Below, piece by piece: positions 55,585 to 64,000 of a stretch of 64,000 nucleotides of DNA. The DNA comes from Bicyclus anynana. Lineage: Eukaryota > Arthropoda > Insecta > Lepidoptera > Nymphalidae. The notes beneath the pieces are model-generated. The model was not told where the DNA came from. It was given only the letters and a program-made list of their open reading frames with translations, and ran no database searches. Where the stretch lies: assembly GCF_947172395.1 (NCBI RefSeq), contig NC_069086.1, forward strand, positions 17,063,572-17,127,571. Direction: 5' to 3'. Each line of letters begins with the position of its first letter. The stretch's first letter is position 1. Position numbers and translations under genes: made by a program.

Positions 55585-56159
55585 TCTATACTAATAATTT
55601 AAAGCTGAAAAGCTGAAGAGTTTGTTTGTTTGTTTGGACGCGTTAATCAGAGATACTACTGGTCCGATTTGAAAAATTCTTTCAATGTTAGATAGCCCAT
55701 TAATCGAGGAAGGCTATAGGCTATATATTATCCCTGTATTTCTACGGGAACGGGAAACACGTAAGTAAAACCGCGCGGCGTCAGCTAGTAATATTATAAA
55801 GAGGCAAGGTTTCTTTATTCGTTTGCATTGAATAGGCTCTGAAACTACTGAACCGATTTGAAAATATCTTTCTCTGACGGGAAGCTACACTATCCCCGAG
55901 TGTTATAGGCTATATTTTATCCCCGGATTCCTACAGGAACGGGAACCACGCAAGTAAAACCGCGCGGCGTCAGCTAGTCTATACTAATATTATAAAGAGG
56001 CAAGGTTTCTTGAATGGGCTCTGAAACTACTGAACCGATTTGAAAATATCTTTCACTGTCGGGAAGCTGCACTATCCCCGAGTGTTATAGGCTATATTTT
56101 ATCCCCGTATTCCTACAGAAACGGGAACTACGCGGGTGAAACTGCACGGCGTTTACTAG
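55585..56159 (+). mobile_element. Three Helitron-like units head to tail
   Basis: Units end CTAG at about 55787, 55977 and 56159. Units 1 and 3 begin TCTATACTAAT; the middle one begins AATATTATAAAGAGG directly after the first CTAG|T. All share CTGAACCGATTTGAAA, a CTATCCC block and GGAACGGGAAC. The second and third are more alike than either is to the first. Confidence 0.82.
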
Positions 56160-56403
56160 TTTAGGCAGTTTGCAGTCTACTACACTGCCAAACTGTCACG
56201 GAACGTTATACCGCTATGCAAACTTCGATACATGTAAATATAATGCGTGCAGAATTTTATCATACCGTTCGGTGTTTATGGCTGTGCCGTTATATGCGAT
56301 GGAGAGACGAAACAGTTTTGCTCTTTTGTCAGAGTAACTATTTCATATCACAAAGTTTGGATGTCTATTTATAGTACGATAGACAATGTGATGTAATCCT
56401 ATC

Positions 56404-57143
56404 CTACTAATATTATAAACGCGAAAGTTTGGATGTATATTTGGATGTTTGTTGCTCTTTAACGCCGCTACTACTTTTTTTTTTAGTCTCTCAATATTCC
56501 TGCAATCTGTCTTGAGACATTCAGCGGGATTTTAAGTATTTGTAATAAGGCGTGTTAGGTGCAAAATCCAGTGATTTGCCCAAATATAATAATGTAGTGT
56601 CTATTTCATGACATCTTGTGGTGCTCGGTCTCTTGAGCCTTTTAAACGTTGTACCAGGTTTCTTCCTTGCAAGTTGATTTAGATGTTTAGGAATACGCTT
56701 TTGGTATGTTTTCATTGAGTGTGCAACTTCTGTCTTTATAGTACTAGTAGCCGCTACTACTGAAGCGATTTGGCTGAAATTTGGAATGGAAATATATTTT
56801 ACTCTGGATTAAGATATAGGCTACTTTTTATCCCAAAAACATCCATGGTTTCTCGCGATTTGCAAAACTGTTGATTTTGATGATATGAATGTTTGTTACT
56901 CTTTCACGCCTCGACTACTGAACCGAATTAGCTGAAATTTAGTATTGAGATATATTATAGTCTGGATTACCACATAAGCTACTTTTTATCCCTGAAAAAT
57001 CCATGGTTCCCGAGGGATTTCTTCTTCTTTTCCTTCTTTTCTTCTGGGCCTTTTCCGCACTTGGCCACTAGGAGTTGGCCGTTGTGCGTAGGTCCTTCTA
57101 GGCTAGGTACATTCCACGCGGACGAAGTCGCGGGCGTCCGCTA
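56404..57143 (+). mobile_element. Helitron-like element interrupted by insertions
   Basis: Starts CCTACTAATATTATAAACGC and ends GACGAAGTCGCGGGCGTCCG, CTAG. A retroposed piece (56475-56748) and a TCTTCTTCTTTTCC...GGCTAGGTAC segment (about 57018-57110) interrupt it. A partial internal duplication (56870-57010) repeats its middle. Confidence 0.7.
56475..56748 (-). pseudogene. Retroposed fragment with poly(A), coding origin unknown
   Basis: On the - strand an open 64-codon frame (from the ATG at 56715; SMKTYQKRIPKHLNQLARKK and TTLLYLGKSLDFAPNTPYY) ends at TGA, followed by about 50 bases and a poly(A) run. GCCGCTACTACT flanks both sides (about 56463-56474, 56749-56760), a 12-bp target duplication. 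This is a textbook target-primed insertion of an mRNA or LINE 3' end. I do not recognise the protein. Confidence 0.7.
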
Positions 57144-57240
57144 GTTTTGATATATTTTTTATTGGCAAGAACACTGGCTGCATTTCAACGTTGGACAGCC
57201 AAGCTGATCCTTAGCGTAAAGAATGATGGCGGAAGTGTAT

Positions 57241-57424
57241 TTGTCTGACGTGTCGTGTCGTGACGTAGAACAGAATCGGTATCATACATTTTGTATGGTA
57301 ACGTTTACATTTATGTTTTGTGACATGTCGTGATGGCTTCTGATGTGATGTGTCCCGATCCTGGTTTGCGTCAAAGCGGCGGGTTGCGGGGGGAGTTGAA
57401 ATGACGTCACGACACGTCAGATAA
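57241..57424. mobile_element. Palindromic MITE copy 1
   Basis: Ends TTGTCTGACGTGTCGTGTCG and ATGACGTCACGACACGTCAG. The interior has AGAACAGAATCGGTATCATAC, as in copy 2. Confidence 0.75.
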
Positions 57425-57894
57425 ATGTGCGCGCGCGGCAGTGCTGTTGTGACGCTGTCTTAAAGAGCTGCCGCTGTGTTGATTCAAAACATTGTCCTGA
57501 TGTCCTGATGTGTTGATTCAAAACATTGTCCATAGACCGGTCAAATTAAACCAAAAAATAAGGATAAAGCTACATAAAGGCCCACCAAGCTGAAAATCAG
57601 TAAGATTGTTTAAAATATGATTAAAAATAAAATTTGAAAGTTCCCCATATTTCCCCTGTAAGGAAAATTTTTTTATTCAAGGTCAAAGGTTAAAAAAATG
57701 AGATTTTCGCGATTTTCAGGATAACATTAACCTTAATCATAAATATACCAAAGATAAGATTGTAGACCATAAAATTATCTATAAAATGCGTGATTTATTT
57801 ATTACCTACGAGCCTCCGTTTTTGAGATACAACGATTCAAAAAGTTGTAAAAGTTGAGTCAGCCCTTCTGTCACTCGAGGCAAATAGGTGAAAT
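57425..57894. other. Stretch between the two palindromic MITEs
   Basis: Contains a local direct duplication of TGTTGATTCAAAACATTGTCC (57478-57500 and 57512-57532). Otherwise AT-rich, unassigned. Confidence 0.4.
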
Positions 57895-57895
57895 T

Positions 57896-58064
57896 TGTCT
57901 GACGTGTCGTGTCTTGACGCATCAGAACAGAATCGGTATCATACAATTTGTATGCGACATCAGAAGCCATCACGACATGTCACAACACATAAGAGTAAAC
58001 TTTACCAGACAAAAAGTATGATACCGATTCTGTTCTGATGCGTCAAGGCAGGATTCGTCAGACA
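57896..58064. mobile_element. Palindromic MITE copy 2
   Basis: TGTCTGACGTGTCGTGTCTT, then CAGAACAGAATCGGTATCATA is mirrored by TATGATACCGATTCTGTTCTG, ATGCGTCAAGG and GTCAGACA. The arms are about 48 bp. Confidence 0.8.
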
Positions 58065-58534
58065 AGTATAATTCCGCCTTAATTCGAAAATATTTTAAGG
58101 CTCTATGGCCTAATGGTTCTCCTCTCCACGGCGAAGAACAAAATGTAACTCTCGGTCAGAGAGGCATAGTACTTGTGAAACTTACCGGTTTCAGCGTTTT
58201 TGATGCGGCAATTATATGTTTATAATCCCTGACTAATGAGGAATTGCACCCTGGACGTCATTGTTCGTAGCCGAACCAACTACGGAACCAATAAGCAACC
58301 GCCTATTTAACTCTAAAAAAATGTTAACCAGTGGGTCGTTTTAATCGATTTGACATAATTTGCGTGTACAGTAATATTTTAACTTGAGCAAAATTTCTAA
58401 ATTTACCAAGAAATAAAATGGGACAATTTACTTCTTACGCATTAGTTGTGGTCATTTTTATAATCCAGTTAATCATAGAATATTGTTGATAATATTAAGA
58501 TGGTGGCGAATTTTGATAAAATTTAACAGCTTCA

Positions 58535-58851
58535 AGAGCCGTGATAGGCCAGTGGATATGACCTCTGTCTCCGATTCTGGAGGGTGTGGGTTCGAATTCG
58601 GTCCGGGGCAACCACCTCCAACTTTTTAGTTGTGTGCATTTTAAAAAATTTAATATCACATATCTCAAACGGTGAAGGAAACCATCGTGAGGAAACCTAC
58701 ATACCAGACAATTTTCTTAATTCTCTGCGTGTCTGAAGTCTGCCAATCCGCATTGGGCCAGCGTGGTGGACTATTGGCCTAACCCCTCTCATTCTGAGAG
58801 GAGACTCGAGCTCAGCAGTGAGCCGAATATGGGTTAATAACGACGATAACT
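58535..58851 (+). mobile_element. SINE family B, full length
   Basis: Head AGAGCCGTGATAGGCCAGTG with GGGTTCGAATTCGGTCCGG, body GAAGTCTGCCAATCCGCATT and tail GGGTTAATAACGACGATAA. The most complete family B copy on the + strand. Confidence 0.88.
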
Positions 58852-58854
58852 GCC

Positions 58855-59920
58855 TCAGATGTCTAAAGCAGAGGGTTCTAAACTTTTCTTTCTTTCTTTT
58901 AGACCACTTTCAAAATTTGGCTGGTTCCGTTGGACTACATTTTTACTATTTCCTAAAATTCGACTAAATTGTGAAGATTATATCTAACTACGAAAAATCT
59001 CTGGATATATTGCGGCTAAGTTCCAACTACCAATTAAAAGTTTTCCAAAAAAGTCAAAAGTGTTTCAGCTTAAATTTGTTGTAAATTGTAAATCACCTGC
59101 GATATTATATTGCTTTATACAAAAAGCTTCCAAAGCTAAAACAAAACTTCAATCAAGCCGTAAACAATCTATTTTGTTACGCCCCAAATTACATTAAGTA
59201 TGGGAAAATTTGTCCGCCTCTAACTCTCAGAGCCATTAGCCTATCTCTGCCCACGGGTAAAGGTACGTAATAACCTATAAGTATATTAATAAAATGTCCT
59301 ATTAATTATAGAATAAAGAATGATCCAGATTGAGTCTTTACAAGCAGCGGCACGCGCCTTGACATCCGCATTAACAAACTTTTTGTATTTCAAAATACAA
59401 TACTAACAACAATTACGTAAATTAATATCATAATAGTCTAAAATCAATGATTAAGTAAATACCTACATCGATTTCTACAATATAAAAAATACTCCATCTT
59501 ATTTCTTTATATTATCAACAGTTTTAAAAATATTTAAAAATTTAAGACGCCATTTTTCTTCAATACTATTAGAACTTACTGATACAACGCCTCGTGTCAT
59601 ACTGACTCGAGAATGTATTACTTTATGAATTTCGTATTTTGAGCGGCTACGACACCGTCGTGTTCCGTACGCTCCATCTGTATATTATTGATTAATCTGT
59701 GCCTACCTATAACAGAATTTTGAAAACTAAGTAAGTGTAATGAAAACTATTACTAATTATGTAGGTAGGTACTAGGTTTTGTACTAGGTTTAGGTAGGTA
59801 TCTGAATTATTTTCTACTCATAATATTCTCTTACTAGACTCCGCGCCACGATAGAAGTCTCGCGGCTAAAACCTGACAATAAGACCGCCATTACCAATTG
59901 ACAATAAGCGCCATGACTGA
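58855..59920. other. Intergenic, mostly unassigned
   Basis: 59595-59710 repeats 49780-49870 in inverse orientation. The rest is AT-rich without genes. Confidence 0.4.
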
Positions 59921-59921
59921 C

Positions 59922-60050
59922 GACATCAAGCGAGTCGCAGGGATTCGCTGGATGCAGGCGGCTCAGTATCGTGATGTTTGGAAGTCCCTACAAAAGGCCT
60001 ATGTCCTGCAGTGGACGTTCATCGGCTGATATGATGATGATGATGAATAA
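59922..60050 (+). mobile_element. LINE tail (RTE-like)
   Basis: GACATCAAGCGAGTCGCAGG, then CGCTGGATGCAGGCGGCTCA, ending in TGATATGATGATGATGATGAA. Few changes relative to 43648-43830, so comparatively young. Confidence 0.82.
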
Positions 60051-60889
60051 ACGTGCACGTAGTGGTCGCGAACATCGACTGTTTGCAACTACTAGGTGCC
60101 TCACAAAATGCAGGTAAACGGTTACCTTAAATAGTAAGAATGACACAGACGTATAATAAGCACTTCAAAAACATAGACATTTTTGCCAGTCGAGTAGGTA
60201 CTTTTAAAAAGTTGGTCATCGGCACACTTCTAAGCGATTAATAATTTTGTTATTTATTTATATATTTTAATTTTTATTGTAATTGTGTTTACATTTCTTT
60301 TTTTTATTTCATTATTTTCTTTTCTTTGTATAAAAGCACTTTGTTAGATAGTTTAATTTGTAAATCATTTTTATTAGCCCCATCTACATTTTGTATAATT
60401 ACTTGTGGATAGAGATGTGGGTTGTGTATGTAAACTATTTGTTTTTAAATTTACTTTTGTTTAGTTTTGTAAGTTATATTGTACACAACTGTTTTCGATC
60501 CCAAATAAATAAAATAAAATAAGCGCCATTAAGACATTAGCGCCGCGTCTATGAGACTTGTTTCGTGACACGGAGTCTATAGCCTTTAGCCGACCCATAA
60601 AATTGTACCGAGATGATGTCCCATGAAATTATAGCGGTATACACGAAATGCAGGCATAGATGCTTGAGGGTAGAATTAATTGAGTGGGAATTTTAAAACA
60701 TGGTTCATTATTTTCTTTTTTGTTACACGACATTCTTTCGATTCGTACGATCTCACCTGTTGTTAAGTGATCATCTAAATTCTAAACCATAGAATATACT
60801 ACATTGAATAGAGGAATATAAACGTGAACTTGGTGGTATTTCAAATTCAAAATTCATTTGTTTGAGGAGAACTTAGTTTACAAGCACTT

Positions 60890-61115
60890 TTGAAACGGCA
60901 ATTTTTTTTATTATTTTATTCTTTTCAAGTTAGCCTTTAGCTACAATCTCGCCTGATGGTAAGTGATGATGCAATCTAAGACGGAAGCGGGCTGACTTTC
61001 TAGGCGTAATAAGAAAATGTACATCCGATTCAATTTCTACACGACATCGCATCGGAACGCTAAATCAATCTTTGTCGGTAGGGTGGTAATTAGCCACGGC
61101 CGAAGCCTCTTACCA
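60890..61115 (-). mobile_element. SINE family A, head truncated
   Basis: TTCTTTTCAAGTTAGCCTTT, TACAATCTCGCCTGATGG and GGTGGTAATTAGCCACGGCC. It is joined on the left to a LINE 3' fragment (60840-60900). Confidence 0.75.
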
Positions 61116-61119
61116 GTCA

Positions 61120-62180
61120 AAAAAAACACTGTAGTGATTAGTAACGTAACGTTACCAAGACGTGTCACTGAGAGTTTGGGCGAGAGCAGAAGCCAGAAGC
61201 ACTACCAAAGAACTAGCTAAGGAGGGGTGAAACGGTCTAAGAGTACGAGGCTCGGAGACGTTGAGAGGGATAGGTTGTGAGCTGAGAGAAGAATAATCTT
61301 GAACGTGACTCAGGATGGAGAAGAAACGCTGAATGGTTACTTCATACGTTTTGTTTTTGTAATCCGAGCTGAGAATCGACTCCGGGAGAGCCTCTTCGTT
61401 ATTGCAAGTTAAATTCACAGAAAACAGTTAATGTATTAAAATATTTCATAAAGCGCCATCTTTAGTACATCAATCAAACTATGTTCTTAAGAGACAGCGC
61501 CACCTATGGAAGAACTGCTAGACTTCAACAAGAACTGGTTGTTTCCTTAACGGCCGCTGCTGTTGACTCAACGTCTACATAGTTGATATTAATACTAAAA
61601 GAGGGCGCTATTAAATGTTTTCCTAATAATAATAATTATCGAGACAATTAAAAGAATTTTTAACAATGGATTTTCTTTAAATAACTAGAGAGTGAAAATA
61701 ACCAAGGAAAACAGAGTTGTCAAACAAATAACTGCTGTTGTTAAAAATTAAACATTACTGAAAATATATCAGATTTAAAAAAAAAAAAATCTAACCCCAA
61801 AAGTTGCGATCAGCAATAAGCCGTACATATCAATAACTTCCACATATCATGCTATTATCTGTGGCTATTATGTTGTATTTTTTTAATCTTTGTTTATTGA
61901 CGTGCTTCACAATAGAGCATAGACAATTTAGCATCACAATGGGATAATGACCGGCTTTCGGTCATAGAGCTCTATTTATTTTTTTATTTTTAATACGTGA
62001 CTAAGCATAACTACCGATAGGGTAGTCTGACCGTAAAAACTTTTATTGTAATGTTTTAGGGGATTTTAAATAATATTCAAAGTATCTTTTGTATGCAAGA
62101 CAGTCGTTAAATTTTGATAGTAATGATGCGTTGCTAAATTTTAATATCTACTTAATTATTATTTGATGATACTTCATCAT
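61120..62180. other. Intergenic, nothing firm
   Basis: 61170-61410 holds an open - strand frame (88 codons, Ser/Leu-rich) resembling blocks at 32719-32916, so it is probably repeat-derived. Confidence 0.35.
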
Positions 62181-62186
62181 TAATAA

Positions 62187-62380
62187 CCCATATTCGGCTC
62201 ACTGTTGAGCACGAGTCTCCTCTCAGAATGAGAGGATTTAGACTATTAGTCCACCACGCTGGCCTAATGCGGATTGGCAGACTTCACACACGCAGAGAAT
62301 GAAGATAATTATTTGGTATGCAGGTTTCCTCACGATGTTTTCCTTCACCATATCCACTGGGCTATCACAGCTCTTCATCA
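62187..62380 (-). mobile_element. SINE family B, internally shortened
   Basis: AACCCATATTCGGCTCACTG, AATGCGGATTGGCAGACTTC, then a jump to CCACTGGGCTATCACAGCTC (the inverted head), skipping the box B region. Confidence 0.8.
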
Positions 62381-62382
62381 TC

Positions 62383-62475
62383 ATCATTATCAGCCGATGG
62401 ACGTCCACAGCTGGGCATAGGCCTCTTGCATGGACTTCCAAACAAAACGGTCTCGAGCCGCCAGCATCCAGCAAT
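62383..62475 (-). mobile_element. LINE tail fragment (RTE-like)
   Basis: ATCAGCCGATGGACGTCCAC, then GGGCATAGGCCTCTTGCATG, ending in TCGAGCCGCCAGCATCCAGC. It directly follows the SINE B at its left. Confidence 0.75.
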
Positions 62476-63069
62476 CAATATTATTAGGAAATCGAAAAAA
62501 AAACAATTACAAAAAAACACAGAATGGAAAATGTACCTATCTAATTTGCCTTTCGGATTGCTAAGGGGATTATAAAACGTTGCTATGGCGGGTAAATTTA
62601 AATTTGAATTGTAATAGAAATAGCTTATACAACAGTCAATGGTCAATTTCCAATCCTTCACTATAATTACATCCCTCGGGCGCCTAACGCAGCCGCTGTC
62701 CCTTGAAAAACAAACACTCATCCCTCACAAAACGTTCGAACCTTATTTACGGGGATGAAAAAGTCCCTGATGCCTTGTTTATGGGGATTACCTCACAAAG
62801 GGTTGCATAAATCCCTTCAACCCTTATTTGCAGTGACTTGACAGTTTTTTCGAAACTTGCATTAGGCAGTAACCCCTAGGGGGTGAAAGCTCTCTATTTA
62901 GCTATCAGAATAGACGTGTCCATAAATCAAGCAAAGGTATTGACAAGTTTTTGGTTTGATAAATTCTTTTTCATTCGATGAACCGTGATTGCCTGTACGA
63001 GCGCCCATAATAGAAATAGCTATAGAGACACTTTGTTTCTATAACTTTTGTGGAACTATGGTTAACTAA

Positions 63070-63585
63070 AATTAAAAATTAAAATTGAAATTCGTTTATT
63101 TACAGCCACAGGCACTTTCGAATCTTCAACTTTACAGAGATACCATTAATAGTATAATTCATGTGTTAGGCTCCTTATGGGACCAGAAAGACGAGAAGCA
63201 GAGTAGATGGGCGGAACGACTCTCTAAGGGCGTCTCCTCTGAGACTCGGACCTCGGCTTAGAAGGCCGTTCGATAAGGGTGTTTTGTCCTGAGTGTAAGT
63301 GAGTGAAACCGGCAAGAAACTCAACAGTTACTCTTTTTAAAACAAATCATACAGTGTTATAATTTACAATTGATAACAATTACAATTTCTTATAGTTTTA
63401 CTTCCTGTGTGAAGGTGGAAGCTGATCCAATGGCCTCCAAGCACCTTTATCTTTAAGGAACTCATCAATGGTGTAGTAACTTCGACTAAGTAAATGTTTT
63501 AACACATTGCTTAAAGCTATGCATTGGCAGGTCCATCACAGTCCTGGGGATCTTGTTATAGAAGAGTACACCCAGACCTATAAAA
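63070..63585 (-). pseudogene. 5'-truncated non-LTR retrotransposon, C-terminus and 3' UTR
   Basis: The - strand reads GVLFYNKIPRTVMDLPMHSF, then KQCVKTFT near 63580-63490, the ORF2 C-terminal FNKIP..I..LP...FK motif of Jockey/CR1-like elements. A 3' UTR with GAGTTTCTTGCCGGTTTCAC follows and ends near the TTTATTTACAG at 63100. Confidence 0.7.
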
Positions 63586-64000
63586 ATAATATATATTCAT
63601 ATATAGTTAATAAGTTCGATGTACCTAATAACTAAAATCATTGTTTATATTTAAGTATAAACAATGATTTTAGTTGGCCATGTGTCTCGGTAATAATGTA
63701 GATTACTCTGTTATTGATATGCATATTATTTTAATGAATAAAAGACATCAAAACGTGTGGTTTGGCTACCCTTTGCCGTAATACACTACTAATTCACCAT
63801 GCTCCGCTTGCTCGGACATTATTATCAATTAGAAGAAGGCGCTTCGTGTTCACTGCCCGTAAAGCTTTTATATAAGGGTGGAGAATCGTTTACCTATTAG
63901 ATTGTTTAAACATAGACATTAGTGGCTGTGCCACGCGGTTTCACTTGTGTAGACATCGTTTTTGTGGGAATATAAGTAAATGACTAGCAGACGCCTCCGT

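Noticed and set aside
1..64000. CRISPR arrays, operons or bacterial systems
   Set aside because: No regularly spaced repeat-spacer array; introns, SINEs and Helitron-like elements show a eukaryotic (insect) genome.

Overview
The window looks like nuclear DNA of a moth or butterfly (Lepidoptera). This is inferred from dispersed repeats typical of that order: Helitron-like elements ending in CGGGCGTCCGCTAG, tRNA-headed SINEs, and truncated LINE tails ending in GATGAT tracts. Host genes carry small exons with normal GT/AG introns. About 90% of the window is non-coding and transposon-derived, and most open frames in it are chance or transposon debris.

Left part (1-20.6 kb): two host genes sit tail to tail. 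On the + strand, 165-2938 holds the 3' half of a class A, amine-type G-protein-coupled receptor. Five exons (165-345, 1150-1238, 1491-1574, 2119-2222, 2754-2938) join in phase from TM5 through TM7 to the stop; earlier exons lie beyond the left edge. Its TM5 exon runs into a 132-bp (44-codon) tandem array. On the - strand, seven phase-matched exons between 20538 and 5366 encode a 323-aa secreted, cysteine-rich protein. It has a signal peptide, six EB-like modules (about one per exon) and a C-terminus resembling a GPI-anchor signal. Its first intron (about 11.3 kb) contains a DIRS-type retrotransposon, 13.40-18.27 kb, with inverted terminal repeats and an internal complementary region.

Middle (20.6-38.5 kb): repeat-rich intergenic DNA. 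A BEL/Pao LTR retrotransposon (25081-30385) has LTRs that read as identical and a 5-bp target duplication. It keeps a long gag-protease frame but has lost almost all of pol. Foldback elements, SINEs and Helitron-like copies follow. A tRNA-Arg(TCT) gene lies at 38455-38527 on the - strand.

Right part (38.5-64 kb): no host protein gene recognised. It holds SINEs, non-autonomous hAT elements with 8-bp target duplications, a head-to-tail cluster of three Helitron-like units, palindromic MITEs, LINE tails, and a retroposed fragment of unknown coding origin inside a Helitron-like copy.

The strongest second-look items are the receptor exon array whose units each carry a phase-0 splice donor, the DIRS element, and the gag-only BEL/Pao element with identical LTRs.
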